Below are positions 9,114-18,159 of a stretch of DNA of 51,986 nucleotides, one piece after another (the first letter of the stretch is position 1; each line of letters begins with the position of its first letter). Origin of the DNA: an uncultured Myxococcales bacterium (GTDB lineage: Bacteria; Myxococcota_A; Bradymonadia; UBA7976; UBA1532). The stretch spans positions 1-51,986 of the forward strand of contig CAINDO010000450.1 of NCBI GenBank assembly GCA_903847385.1, in the 5' to 3' direction. Under the pieces are notes generated by a model. That model did not search any database, was not told the DNA's origin, and was given only the letters and a program-made list of their open reading frames with translations. The translations under genes were made by a program, and so were the position numbers.

Positions 9114-9129
9114 CGGCGCGGCACGCCGC
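9113..9129 (+). other. GC-rich hairpin after the HD-GYP gene
   Basis: A 6-bp stem (GCGGCG / CGCCGC) with a 5-nt loop begins at the stop codon. There is no U-tract after it, so it is not a typical intrinsic terminator; it may protect the 3' end or help Rho-dependent ending. Confidence 0.3.
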
Positions 9130-9208
9130 GAAGGTTGATCCGGGCGCGGCGCGCGTGTAATCCACGGCCCGGGCCGTTCTGCCCCGAATTTTCCCGTCGG
9201 AGGGTCTC

Positions 9209-10189
9209 TTGCGAAACATGGGTTCGATGCTGCGGGTGGCCGTCGTGGCCCTGGCCGTCGTGGCGGCCGGCTGCGGTCAGAAGACGAAGGACCTGGTGGA
9301 CGAGGCCAAGATGCGCCTCATCTCCAAGGACTACGAGGGCGCGCTGGCCAAGTACGACGAGGCCCTCAAGAGCGACCCCTCCAGCTACGACGCCCTGTGG
9401 GGCAAGGCCCAGGCGCTGGGCAACCACGGCGCCTTCGCCCAGGAGCAGGAGCTGCTGCAGAAGATCCTGGCCAACCCGGACCTGGTCAAGAAGTACGGCG
9501 CCAACGTCAAAGAGGCCCTGGACCGCAGCTACCGCACGGCCGCGGTGAACCTGCCCAAGGAGGCCGAGGCCTTCCTCAAGAAGGCCCTCGAGCTCGACCC
9601 CAAGAGCGCGGCGAAGAGCCAGCTCGCCGACCTGTACAAGGCCCAGGCCGAGAAGGCCATGCGCAGCGACTCGCCCACGCGGTATGCGGACGCCAAGGCC
9701 GCCTACGAGAAGATCCTGACGCTCGACGTGAGCAAGTCGAAGAAGCGCGAAGCGGGCAACCAGGCCGATCTGGCCGGGTTCCTGGACTTCAAGGGCAAGT
9801 TCCAGGCGGACGTCGACGCCAAGAAGGGCGAGTTCGAGAAGGCCGGCCAGTACGACGCCGCCAACGGGCGGTTCGTGGTCGAGGCCACCGCCGACGCCGC
9901 CGGCGCGCCCAAGGACGAGGGCTTCGAGGCCAACGCCGAGAAGGCCGCCCTGGCCGCCGCCCGCAACCTGCTCTCGGACATCGCCTGGAAGCTCCACGGC
10001 CAGGCCCGCGCCGACCAGAACCCGCTGCCCTTCGAGGACACGGACGTGACGGTCGACTCCAAGGGGTGGGCCAAGCCGAACAAGTCGTTCCGCGTCAAGG
10101 CCTCGGCCCCCCTCGACGCCGTGACCTTCCAGGTCTACCGGCTGCGCAATCCCCGCGCGGCGGAGACCCCCGAGCCCGAGAAGAAGTAA
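9209..10189 (+). CDS. TPR-repeat lipoprotein
   Basis: 326 aa. The N-terminus has a lipoprotein signal (hydrophobic VAVVALAVVAAGC, Cys at residue ~22). Two TPR-like stretches follow (YEGALAKYDEALKSDP at about 43-58; AEAFLKKALELDPKS at about 124-138), then a Lys/Ala-rich helical middle and a beta-rich end. It probably serves as an envelope scaffold. GGAGG lies five bases ahead of a TTG; an ATG three codons in is the alternative start. The next gene lies in the same reading frame, separated only by this TAA and a 33-base gap. Confidence 0.7.
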   Translation: MRNMGSMLRVAVVALAVVAAGCGQKTKDLVDEAKMRLISKDYEGALAKYDEALKSDPSSYDALWGKAQALGNHGAFAQEQELLQKILANPDLVKKYGANVKEALDRSYRTAAVNLPKEAEAFLKKALELDPKSAAKSQLADLYKAQAEKAMRSDSPTRYADAKAAYEKILTLDVSKSKKREAGNQADLAGFLDFKGKFQADVDAKKGEFEKAGQYDAANGRFVVEATADAAGAPKDEGFEANAEKAALAAARNLLSDIAWKLHGQARADQNPLPFEDTDVTVDSKGWAKPNKSFRVKASAPLDAVTFQVYRLRNPRAAETPEPEKK

Positions 10190-10222
10190 TCCATCGGCGC
10201 GTTCAGTCGCCATCACGTCCCC

Positions 10223-12736
10223 TTGCTGGCCAGCGTCGCGCTGGCCGTGGGGGCGGCCTTCGGGGTGCACGGGCTCTTGCGCGGGCCGGCGGCCCCGGTG
10301 CCCGCGGGCATCGACGCCGACGCCCCGCCGGAGCGGCGCGCCCGCGAGGCCCTGGTGGCCTATGTCGAGTCCCTGGGTTACCACACGGACGAGACCGAGT
10401 CGGCGGGTTTCATCGACGTCTTCGGTGAGCCTGGCGTGGACGCGGCCTTCGACGAGCGGCGGCTGGTGTTCGTCGCCCGACAGGGGGAGGACCCCCACCG
10501 GGACGTGTTCCTGCTCCGCGCCCGAGTGGCGCCGAATGGCGCGCCGCTCTCCGTCGGCACGATCTACAACCTGACCCGCACGGCGGACGGCGACGAGGCC
10601 TGGCTGACGCCGCGGCCGGGGCAGGTGGCCTTCACCACCCGGTTCGCCCACCTGTACACCGGCGTCACGGTGCTGGACCTGAACGGCACGCCGCCGGAGC
10701 CGGGGGCGACCCTCGAGGCCCTGCTCACCCGGGCGCTGACGGACCTGCTCGAGATCGGCGACTGGCGGGGCGTGCACGTCGCCCGCTACATCCTGACCGA
10801 GCCGGCCGCGGACATGCGCCTGAGCTGGGAGGGGGACGAGCTCAACGTCGCCCGGCGCGAGGGCGAGGGCTGGCGCGAGGCCCGGCTGGACCTGGGCTCC
10901 GTGGCCGCGCGCCGACCGCCGGACGTGCCCTGGCTGCGGGCCGTCGAGACCCACCGGGCGCCGCGCTCGCTGCTCTCCTGGGCGGTGGACACGGCCCGGA
11001 GCGTGTCGTTCATCGGGCCGGAGCGCATCTACGCGCTGGAGACCGTGTTCTTCCGGCTGGCGGACACGTTCCAGACGGCCCGGTTCCGGCTGATGGGGGG
11101 TGTGGTCGCGCCGCTGACCGGCGAGGCGGCGCAGGCCCCGGAGCCGCCGCCCCCACCCCCGCCCGAGGCCGCCGGCGTGGTCGATCCGCTGGGCCCCTGG
11201 CCCCTGGAGGCCCCGCCGCCGGACATCACCCCGCGGCTGGATCCGCCGCTGCCGGGCGAAGGGCGCTGGCGGCCGTTTCACTTCGCCCCGGCGACGCCGG
11301 GGGCGCCGCCGATCTTCTGGCGCACCACGATCCGCGTGGACACCGAGCGGCCGGACGCCATCACCGAGCTGGTGCTGGTCGACCCGCGGCAGGCGGAGCT
11401 GCGCATGGTGGGCGGTACGGAGCACCCCCGCAGCACCACGGGCGAGGTCGGCACGGGCATGGTGCCCGGCGCCGTGCGCGGGCAGACGCTGGCGGCCTTC
11501 AACGGGGGCTTCCAGGCCGTGCACGGCAACTACGGCATGGTCGTGGACAAGACCGTGCTGCTGCCGCCCCTGCCGCAGGTGGCCACGGTGGCGACCTACG
11601 CCGACGGCAGCGCGCTGATGGGCACCTGGGCGGACGACGGCGGGCCGCTGCCCAAGGGCCTCGTGTCGCTGCGACAGAACCTGCCGCCCCTGGCCGATCG
11701 CGGGCAGTTCAACCCCCTCGGGCGGCGCACCTGGGGCTTCACCATCAAGGGCAGCGACCCCATCTTCACGTGGCGGTCGGGCATGGGCGTCACCCGGGCC
11801 GGGTTCCTGGTGTTCGGCGTGTGCGTGCGCTGCTCCGCGGACACGCTGGCCGACGGCCTGATGGCCGCGGACGCCGAGTACGCCATGCACCTGGACATGA
11901 ACATCTCCAACATCGGCTGGGAGTTCTGGCGGCCGGGGGCCGACGCAGGGCGCATCGAGCGGCAGTCGCTGATGCCGGACATGTGGCGCTCCGAGGACGC
12001 CCGCTACGTGGACCCGCACACGCGCGACTTCTTCTATCTGGTGTCGCGACCGATGTTCCCCGTGCCGGAAGGGCAGAGCTGGGTCCACCCGCTCTCGGGG
12101 GCCGGGCTGCCGCGGCCGCAGGGCATGTGGCCGCCGCCGCTGGCCCGGGGTGAGCTGCGCGCCGGCGCCGGCACGCTGTCCGCGGTGCGGGTCGACGCCG
12201 AGGCCCTGGGCGCGCGCGCCGGTGAGGCCGAGCCGGGCTGGTGCGAGCTCCTGCTGCACCGGGGCGCCACGGGCGAGGGCCTGCCGCACCGGGACCTGGG
12301 CGAGGCGCCGCGCACGGACCGCGTCACGCTCCAGATCGGCGTGGACGGCCGCCTGAGCCTGCTCGCCCCGGCCGACCTGCCCGCGGCGGGGTCGTTCTAC
12401 CAACAGCTCGTGCCGGTGGTGGTCGGTGGGGTGCCCGTGGCCGGCGTGGTCGCCGGTCCCGCGCGGTGGCTGCTGGGTGTGGACGCGCGGCGCGCGCTCT
12501 GGCTCTTGGGCGGCGAGGTCGACCACGCCACGCTCCTGGCCGGCGCTGCTTCCCTCGGGCTCGTGACCGCCGGGGCGCCGATGGCCGGCGGCGTGGCCCC
12601 GACGCTGCGCTGCGGCGACGTCGCCGTGCTGAGCGGGCCGCGACCCCCGAGCGTGCATCGCCTGGCCCTCGGGCGCGCCACGACGCCGCCGCTGTGGCCG
12701 CTCATGCGGACCACCGACTTCCCGGACCGGCGCTGA
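10223..12736 (+). CDS. Exported protein with phosphodiester glycosidase (NAGPA-like) domain
   Basis: 837 aa. A hydrophobic N-terminal segment suggests export or anchoring. Residues ~30-270 are a unique N-terminal region and ~305-330 a Pro-rich linker. From ~360 to ~640 the pattern fits the phosphodiester glycosidase / exopolysaccharide-biosynthesis (DUF2233-like) family, notably LAAFNGGFQAVHGNYGMVVD and, further on, a HLDMN-type loop. The natural substrate in bacteria is unknown; sugar-phosphodiester cleavage is the family reaction. The only usual start in frame is a TTG at 10223. Starting there removes the basic n-region (FSRHH) that would complete a signal peptide, so the true start may be an unusual codon upstream. 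The stop overlaps the next gene (TGATG). Confidence 0.65.
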   Translation: MLASVALAVGAAFGVHGLLRGPAAPVPAGIDADAPPERRAREALVAYVESLGYHTDETESAGFIDVFGEPGVDAAFDERRLVFVARQGEDPHRDVFLLRARVAPNGAPLSVGTIYNLTRTADGDEAWLTPRPGQVAFTTRFAHLYTGVTVLDLNGTPPEPGATLEALLTRALTDLLEIGDWRGVHVARYILTEPAADMRLSWEGDELNVARREGEGWREARLDLGSVAARRPPDVPWLRAVETHRAPRSLLSWAVDTARSVSFIGPERIYALETVFFRLADTFQTARFRLMGGVVAPLTGEAAQAPEPPPPPPPEAAGVVDPLGPWPLEAPPPDITPRLDPPLPGEGRWRPFHFAPATPGAPPIFWRTTIRVDTERPDAITELVLVDPRQAELRMVGGTEHPRSTTGEVGTGMVPGAVRGQTLAAFNGGFQAVHGNYGMVVDKTVLLPPLPQVATVATYADGSALMGTWADDGGPLPKGLVSLRQNLPPLADRGQFNPLGRRTWGFTIKGSDPIFTWRSGMGVTRAGFLVFGVCVRCSADTLADGLMAADAEYAMHLDMNISNIGWEFWRPGADAGRIERQSLMPDMWRSEDARYVDPHTRDFFYLVSRPMFPVPEGQSWVHPLSGAGLPRPQGMWPPPLARGELRAGAGTLSAVRVDAEALGARAGEAEPGWCELLLHRGATGEGLPHRDLGEAPRTDRVTLQIGVDGRLSLLAPADLPAAGSFYQQLVPVVVGGVPVAGVVAGPARWLLGVDARRALWLLGGEVDHATLLAGAASLGLVTAGAPMAGGVAPTLRCGDVAVLSGPRPPSVHRLALGRATTPPLWPLMRTTDFPDRR

Positions 12737-14883
12737 TGGTGCTCGCGCTCGTGCTCGCCGGTGCGGCCTTCGCGCTGGGACCGGACGGGGAGATCGGCGC
12801 GTGGATGCAGGGCCCCGTGACGAGCGCCCCCGGCGGGCGCCTGGACCCGGCGCCCCGGGACACCCGCTCGCCCGGCGCGGCCTGGAGCGTGGTGGGGCCC
12901 GGGGCCGACGGTGTCATCGACCTGGGCACGACGCGCAACGGCGCGCGGGCGCTGGTCACGACGCTGGTCTGCGCTGCACCCTTCGAGGGCTTTCTGGAGC
13001 TCGGCAGCGACGACGGCCTGGCCGTGTGGGTGGACGACACCCTGGCGCACGCCGCCGACCGCCCGCGGGGCTTCCGGCCGGACGCGGACTTCGTGCCCGT
13101 GCGCCTCGCCCCGGGCCGCCACCGGGTGCTGGTCGAGGTCGCCAACGTGGACGGCGCCTGGCGGTTCGCCGCGCGGCTGCACGCCCTGGACCACGGGCCG
13201 CCGGTGGGCGTGACCGGCGAGGTCGCGTCCGCCGTGCTGCCCCCCGCGCCCCGCCCTGCGTCGGCGCCCGCGACGCCCGTCGTGCCGCTGAACGACGCGC
13301 CCGCCACGCTGCGCCTCGGCGTGCAGAGCGTGACGGTGCGGACCCCGAGGGACGGGCGGCCGCGGCCCTACATCGTGTCCCTGCCGGCGGTGCCGCCGCC
13401 CCCGACGGGCTACCCCACGGTCGTGCTGTTGCACGGCTTCCAGCAGGCGGCCGAACCGCTGGTGCGTCTGCTCGCCGGCGATCCCGGCGCGGCGGACGTG
13501 GCCATCATCGCGCCACACGGCCACGGGGACATCGTGTTCCGCGGGCCGGGGGAACAGGACGTGCTGGACGCCCTGGCGTTCCTGGGCGCCCGCGTGCCCG
13601 TGGACCCGGAGCGCACCTGGCTGACCGGAGTGTCCATGGGCGGCATGGCCGCCTTCGAGCTGGGCGTGCGGCACCCGGACGTGTTCGCCGCCGTCGCCCC
13701 CCTGTGCGGGGCGAGCGACTGGCGGATGGTGTGGCACCTGGACGACAATCGGCTGATGTCCTGGGAGCGCGTGCTCGTGGACGCCGGCTCCCCGGCGGGG
13801 CTGGCGGAGAACGGCCCGCCGATGTTCTGCGTGCACGGCAGCCGCGATCGCGTCAACCCGATGCAGAACTCGGTTCCCTTCGTGCAGGCGTACCGGCGGC
13901 TGCGCAAGACGTTCCGCTTCGAGACCCCACCCCTGGGCCACGAGGTCTGGCCGTGGGCGTACGGCACGGGGCGCATGTTCTCGGCGCTGCGGGCGCTCAC
14001 GCGGGACAGGCATACGGACGACGTGGTGCTGCGCACCCCGAGCGTGGGCATGACGCCAGCGCGGCACGCCTGGCTGGGCATCGAGGCCGTGCGGAGCGTG
14101 GGTCCGGCGGCACGGGCGACGGCGGAGCGGCGACCCTCGGGGCGCCTGCGGGTGCGCACCGAGAACACCCGCGCCCTGCGGCTGGACATCGAGGCCGTGC
14201 CGACGGTGCTGGACCTGGATCGCCACCGATTCGCGATCAACGTGGCCGGGCCGCAGCGGTTCCACTTCGCGGGGGGCCACTGGCGCATCGGGGCCCTGCC
14301 CGCGCCCGACTTCCCCGGGCCGCGGCGGCCGGGTCTGGCGGGGCCGGCGGACGCGGTGTACGCGCACGACGTCCGCATCGTGTACGGCACCGCGGAGCCC
14401 GGCGCCGTGGGCCACCTGCGGGCGCTGGCGGAGCACCTGGCGCGCTACCGCGACGGCTCGGATCTGGCCCTGCCGGTCATCCCGGACACGGCCGTCGGCG
14501 ACCGCACCGCGACGGCGCTGATCCTGGTCGGCACCCCGGCGCAGAACCCGCTGGTGGCCGAGGTGCTGCCCGAGCTGCCGCTGCGCATCGAGCGCGACGC
14601 CATCCGCGTCGGCGGGCAGACGGTGCGCGGCGCGGTGCTGGGGGCGCTCGTCGGCTACCCCGACCCCAAGGCGCCCGGGCGCCCGCTGCTGCTCGTCACG
14701 GGCAATGATCTGCGCGGCGTGGTGCTCGCGCGGAGCCTGCCGGAGCTCGTGCCGGACTACCTCGTCTACGACGCCGGTGTCGTCGGCCGCACGGGGGGGA
14801 AGGTGCTGGGCGAGCGCAGCGTGCGCCTCGGCGGCTTCTTCGGCCCGGACTGGGAGGGCCCCCCCGGCCGGCGCGCGCGCTGA
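12736..14883 (+). CDS. Secreted alpha/beta hydrolase (esterase/peptidase-like)
   Basis: 715 aa with a signal peptide (MVLALVLAGAAFALG). Residues ~20-165 look like a beta-rich PA14-type module. The hydrolase domain follows, with VVLLHGF as oxyanion loop, nucleophile Ser300 in GVSMGG, Asp371 in GSRDRVNP and His402 in LGHEVWPW, as in PHB-depolymerase/LpqC-type esterases and prolyl-oligopeptidase-like enzymes. The C-terminal third is beta-rich, without an obvious family. It is translationally coupled to the glycosidase-like gene upstream, so the two probably act on the same extracellular material. Its stop lies one base from the stop of the convergent gene (TGAGTCA). Confidence 0.75.
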   Translation: MVLALVLAGAAFALGPDGEIGAWMQGPVTSAPGGRLDPAPRDTRSPGAAWSVVGPGADGVIDLGTTRNGARALVTTLVCAAPFEGFLELGSDDGLAVWVDDTLAHAADRPRGFRPDADFVPVRLAPGRHRVLVEVANVDGAWRFAARLHALDHGPPVGVTGEVASAVLPPAPRPASAPATPVVPLNDAPATLRLGVQSVTVRTPRDGRPRPYIVSLPAVPPPPTGYPTVVLLHGFQQAAEPLVRLLAGDPGAADVAIIAPHGHGDIVFRGPGEQDVLDALAFLGARVPVDPERTWLTGVSMGGMAAFELGVRHPDVFAAVAPLCGASDWRMVWHLDDNRLMSWERVLVDAGSPAGLAENGPPMFCVHGSRDRVNPMQNSVPFVQAYRRLRKTFRFETPPLGHEVWPWAYGTGRMFSALRALTRDRHTDDVVLRTPSVGMTPARHAWLGIEAVRSVGPAARATAERRPSGRLRVRTENTRALRLDIEAVPTVLDLDRHRFAINVAGPQRFHFAGGHWRIGALPAPDFPGPRRPGLAGPADAVYAHDVRIVYGTAEPGAVGHLRALAEHLARYRDGSDLALPVIPDTAVGDRTATALILVGTPAQNPLVAEVLPELPLRIERDAIRVGGQTVRGAVLGALVGYPDPKAPGRPLLLVTGNDLRGVVLARSLPELVPDYLVYDAGVVGRTGGKVLGERSVRLGGFFGPDWEGPPGRRAR

Positions 14884-14884
14884 G

Positions 14885-15217
14885 TCAGGGCCAGAAGGCC
14901 ACGGCCGAGAGCACGGCGGCGAGCCCCAGCGCCGTGAAGGCCCAGGCCTCCCACAGGGGCCCGAAGGCCACGCCCCGCCGCCCGGCGAGCCGCCCGAGCG
15001 CCGCCGCGGGCAACGCCACCGCCCAGGCGAGCATCACGCGCCCGTACCAGACCATCTCCACCGGGCTGGCCACCCGGTCCAGGCGCCACGTCCCACCCAC
15101 GGGGTCGTAGACCGGCGCGGGGGGCGACCAGAGCAGGCCCGCCATCCAGGACACGCCGAACGCGATGAGCCCGATCAGGGCCGCGCCGCGGGCGCCGCGG
15201 GCGTCAGGGGTGTCCAT
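14885..15217 (-). CDS. Small membrane protein, unknown
   Basis: 110 aa with three hydrophobic segments (about residues 12-30, 60-76 and 88-108) and no recognised motif. It overlaps the end of the gene before it by 14 bases, so it is the third gene of an operon with the AgmX-like gene (15634-17535) and the four-helix membrane protein. Role unknown; an accessory to the same envelope machine is possible. Confidence 0.6.
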   Translation of the reverse strand: MDTPDARGARGAALIGLIAFGVSWMAGLLWSPPAPVYDPVGGTWRLDRVASPVEMVWYGRVMLAWAVALPAAALGRLAGRRGVAFGPLWEAWAFTALGLAAVLSAVAFWP

Positions 15218-15623
15218 GCACGGTCTCCACGCCGGCGGCGAGCAGGGCCGCGGTCAAGAGCAGCGCGGCGGTGGCCAGGGCGAGCCCCCGCACGAGCGCC
15301 GGGCGGGCGGCCCGGGCGCGCAGCAGCCACCACAGCGCGAGCTGCATCGGCAGCGCCAGCGCCACGAGCTGCTCCTTCAGGTCGAAGGCGCGGGTGGCCT
15401 CGGGGTGGGCCTGCTCGAGCCAGGCCACCCGGATCTCGACCTTGTAGGTCGGGTAGATCAGCGCGCCGACGACGTAGGCCGCCAGGCTCGCCACCAGCGC
15501 CCAGCCGGCCAGGCGGCGCGTTCGGGCGGCGTCCGGCGAGCGTCGGGCGAAGACGGCCGCGTGCACGGCGGCCCCCACGGCGGCGACCGCGAGGACCAGG
15601 TGCAGGACCACCGACCAGCGCAT
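15204..15623 (-). CDS. Four-helix membrane protein, unknown
   Basis: 139 aa with four hydrophobic segments (about residues 5-25, 40-60, 83-100 and 106-130). A soluble loop around YPTYKVEIRVAWLEQAHPEA lies between segments two and three. I do not recognise the family. It starts ten bases after the AgmX-like gene and overlaps the next gene by 14 bases, so the three are one operon. Confidence 0.65.
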   Translation of the reverse strand: MRWSVVLHLVLAVAAVGAAVHAAVFARRSPDAARTRRLAGWALVASLAAYVVGALIYPTYKVEIRVAWLEQAHPEATRAFDLKEQLVALALPMQLALWWLLRARAARPALVRGLALATAALLLTAALLAAGVETVHGHP

Positions 15624-15633
15624 GGCGGCGGCG

Positions 15634-17535
15634 TCAGAAGGTCGCGGTGAAGATCACCGGGAACTCGACGGGGATCGGGTCGCCGTCGAAGGGCGGGAAC
15701 GCCCAGCGCTCCACGGTGTTGACGATGCACTGCTGCAGCACCGTGCCGTCGAAGCGGCGGTCCATGGACACGTTCTTGGCCCGTCCGTCCGACTGGATGC
15801 GGAAACGGATCGTGGCGCGGCCGTCGGCGACGCTGTCGTCCCGCTTGAGCTGGCGCTGGTAACACCCCTGCACGGCCTTGATGTTCCGCTTGATGACCGC
15901 GGAGATCTCGGCCTGCTCCAGGCCGGCGGGCAGGTCCTCGCCCTTGGCGGCGGCCTTGTCCGGGACCTTGGGCGCGGCGTCGCCCCGGGCGGCGTCCAGG
16001 CCGGCGAAGGCGCTCGGGCGGGACGGGGGCGCAGGCCCGGAGGCAGGCGCGGGCTTCTCGTTGGCCTTGGGCCCGCGGGCGGCCACGGCGGGGCGTCCGG
16101 CACCGCGCGGGTCGCCGGCCTTGACCTCGGCGCCGCCGACCTCGGGCTGGGGGACCTCGGCCACGGCCACCGTGGCGGGGGCGGTCGGGGGGGCGGTCGG
16201 GGGCTGCGTGGGCGGGGCGGTGGGGGCCTGCGTGATCGGGGCGGAGGGCGCGACGCTCACGGGGGCCGCGGCCTCGGACGCCGGCGCGGCGACGGCGGGG
16301 CCGTCTCCCTTGGGCGCCAGCCAGATGCCCAGCACGATGCCGCCCACCACCAGCACGGCGCCGGCCCCGATCAGAAGGGCGGGCGGCAGGCCGCGGCGGG
16401 GCGGGGGGGCGTCGTGCACCACGTGCACGGCCGAGTGCGAGGCCGGCAGCGCCGTCGGCAGCTCGTTCAGGTCGCCGAAGCCGAAGTTGTCCTCGGCGGT
16501 GGGTTTGGCGGCCTTGGCCGTCTTGATGGGCGCGGGCTTGCCGCCGCGGCCCTGGGCCACGGGCTCGGCGGTCCGCGTGGGCGCCTGGCTCAACTGCTCG
16601 GCGAGGGCCGGGGCCTGCACGGTGGGCGGCGCGGCCATCTCGGCGGCCATGAGCGCCGCGAGCTCGTCGTTCTCCACGGGCCGCGTCGGGGCCCGGCTCG
16701 AGGGCATCAGCTCCGTGGGCGGGCCCTCGTGGGCGGGCGGGGCCGAGGGCGCCGGGGCGCCGACGGGTCCGAGCAGGCTCAGCAGGTCGACGTCCAGCTC
16801 GCTGCCACCGCCCACGGCGGGCATGGGCTCCGGCGGCGGCGAGGGCGGGTGCAGGCGCAGGGGCGGCTCGTCCGGCGGGGGCGGCGGCGCGGCCAGGATC
16901 TCGTCCGCCAGGGGCGAGCGCGGCCGCTTGGACTTCGGCGCGACGACGGGCGCCGGCACGGGCACGGGGATCGGCGCCGGGGGCTCACCCAGGTCGATGG
17001 CCGGCGTGGGGATCGCGACGGCCACCGGCGAAGGCGGCGGCGGCGGCACGGGGCGCGCGCCGGTGCCCGGCAGCGGCGGCGGGGGTCGCGCGGCCTTGGG
17101 ACGGAAGAGATCGCCCAGCACGTTGACCGTCGAGGCCGGCACCCAGTCGGACATCGTCTCGTTCCAGACGAAGTCCTCGCCCTTGAGATCGCCCGTGCGG
17201 ATCATGTCCCGCAGGCGCTCGAGGGGCATCGGCCCGGCCTGCCCGGAGTCGGGCGCGCAGTACCACTCGACGTCCGAGACCGGCGCGAGGGGGTCGCCGA
17301 CCGAGGTGCGGTCGTTGGGGAAGTCGTCCCCCAGGGACGTGGCGGCGATGGCCGGCGCCCGGGAGCTCGTGGGGCGGCGGATGGCCGAGGGCTGGGCCTC
17401 GAGGCCGGCGCCGTCCGGGTCGCGCACCGTGATGACGTTCTCGCAGACCTTGCAGCGGATCTTCAGGACCCGGTTCTGCACCTTCTCGTCGGCGATCGTG
17501 TACCGCGTGCCGCACTTCTCGCACTTGAACTTCAT
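15634..17535 (-). CDS. AgmX/PglI-type protein: zinc ribbon, GYF_2, TM, TonB-like end
   Basis: 633 aa. The N-terminus is a zinc ribbon (Cys5, Cys8, Cys28, Cys31). Residues ~89-135 (VEWYCAP...GPMPLERLRDMI...) fit a GYF_2 domain. A long Pro/Ala-rich linker follows, then one transmembrane helix at ~382-406, a second Pro/Thr-rich linker, and a C-terminal TonB-like domain (~540-633) that pairs a Cys in VQGCYQRQL with a Cys in LQQCIVNTVERWAFPP. This architecture is typical of Myxococcota; relatives AgmX and PglI were found in adventurous gliding in Myxococcus. The protein is expected to span the inner membrane and reach into the periplasm. An AAGGAG site lies 12 bases ahead of the ATG, a slightly long spacing. 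Confidence 0.85.
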   Translation of the reverse strand: MKFKCEKCGTRYTIADEKVQNRVLKIRCKVCENVITVRDPDGAGLEAQPSAIRRPTSSRAPAIAATSLGDDFPNDRTSVGDPLAPVSDVEWYCAPDSGQAGPMPLERLRDMIRTGDLKGEDFVWNETMSDWVPASTVNVLGDLFRPKAARPPPPLPGTGARPVPPPPPSPVAVAIPTPAIDLGEPPAPIPVPVPAPVVAPKSKRPRSPLADEILAAPPPPPDEPPLRLHPPSPPPEPMPAVGGGSELDVDLLSLLGPVGAPAPSAPPAHEGPPTELMPSSRAPTRPVENDELAALMAAEMAAPPTVQAPALAEQLSQAPTRTAEPVAQGRGGKPAPIKTAKAAKPTAEDNFGFGDLNELPTALPASHSAVHVVHDAPPPRRGLPPALLIGAGAVLVVGGIVLGIWLAPKGDGPAVAAPASEAAAPVSVAPSAPITQAPTAPPTQPPTAPPTAPATVAVAEVPQPEVGGAEVKAGDPRGAGRPAVAARGPKANEKPAPASGPAPPSRPSAFAGLDAARGDAAPKVPDKAAAKGEDLPAGLEQAEISAVIKRNIKAVQGCYQRQLKRDDSVADGRATIRFRIQSDGRAKNVSMDRRFDGTVLQQCIVNTVERWAFPPFDGDPIPVEFPVIFTATF

Positions 17536-17673
17536 GCGGCCCGCAGTCTCCTTAGGCGACGCGCGATACGGCGTGGGGGGCGCTCGCCCGACGAACCACG
17601 CGAGTCAGATCGACTGGCAGGTTAACAGCGGTCCCGAATTGCGGCAATCTATCGCACGGGAGGACCGCCGACC

Positions 17674-18159
17674 CTGTCGCCTTCGCTCGACCCCACTCGA
17701 AATCCCCGCGCCACCCGCGCGCTCGTCTACGCCGTCTGGGCGGTCGCCAGCCTGTCGTCCGTGGGGTTCGCCCTCGGCCGCAGCGGCGGTGGTCTGCGGG
17801 CGTCGTTGAGCGTGCACACGGTCGCCGAGGCCGGCGGCGAGCGGGTCTACGTGCTGCAGAACGACGGCGCCGCCGTCTGGCATCGCGCGCGCCTCTGGCT
17901 GGACGACCGCCGCTACGCCGAGCAGCTCGAGATCGCCCCGGGCGAGGCCTGGCGCATCACCGAGGGCGAGCTGATGGACCTGCACACGGCCCCGCTCGCC
18001 CACGCCGACCCCTTCTACGCCGGCCTCGTGCCGGCACCGCCCTCCGGCACCGCCCGGACGCCCCCGCCCCTGCCCACCCTCGCCCGGCTCGTCGTCGGGC
18101 CCGACGCCCTGGAAATTCGCGGCGCGGAGATCACGACCGGCGAATTGTCGACACCTTGA
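17674..18159 (+). CDS. Single-pass membrane protein, unknown; start codon uncertain
   Basis: The conventional reading starts at GTG 17761 and gives 132 aa beginning inside a hydrophobic run. The frame is open back to a TAA at 17623 but has no ATG, GTG or TTG upstream. A GGGAGG site (17658-17663) lies ten bases ahead of a CTG at 17674. Starting there gives 161 aa with a basic N-terminus and an intact transmembrane segment (LVYAVWAVASLSSVGFALG). I prefer the CTG on this basis, but it is inference. The rest (~75-130) is a small beta-rich domain with Pro-rich linker, probably outside the membrane. No known family recognised. Confidence 0.5.
   Translation: MSPSLDPTRNPRATRALVYAVWAVASLSSVGFALGRSGGGLRASLSVHTVAEAGGERVYVLQNDGAAVWHRARLWLDDRRYAEQLEIAPGEAWRITEGELMDLHTAPLAHADPFYAGLVPAPPSGTARTPPPLPTLARLVVGPDALEIRGAEITTGELSTP

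Noticed and set aside
9113..9129. Hairpin after the HD-GYP gene as an intrinsic terminator
   Set aside because: No U-tract follows, so it was listed only as a hairpin.
8960..12658. A 1232-codon open frame on the minus strand
   Set aside because: It covers the HD-GYP, TPR and glycosidase-like genes, all with recognisable motifs on the plus strand; composition is low-complexity Arg/Gly/His.
15622..17625. 667- and 643-codon plus-strand frames
   Set aside because: Antisense to the AgmX-like gene, which has zinc ribbon, GYF_2, TM and TonB-like parts.
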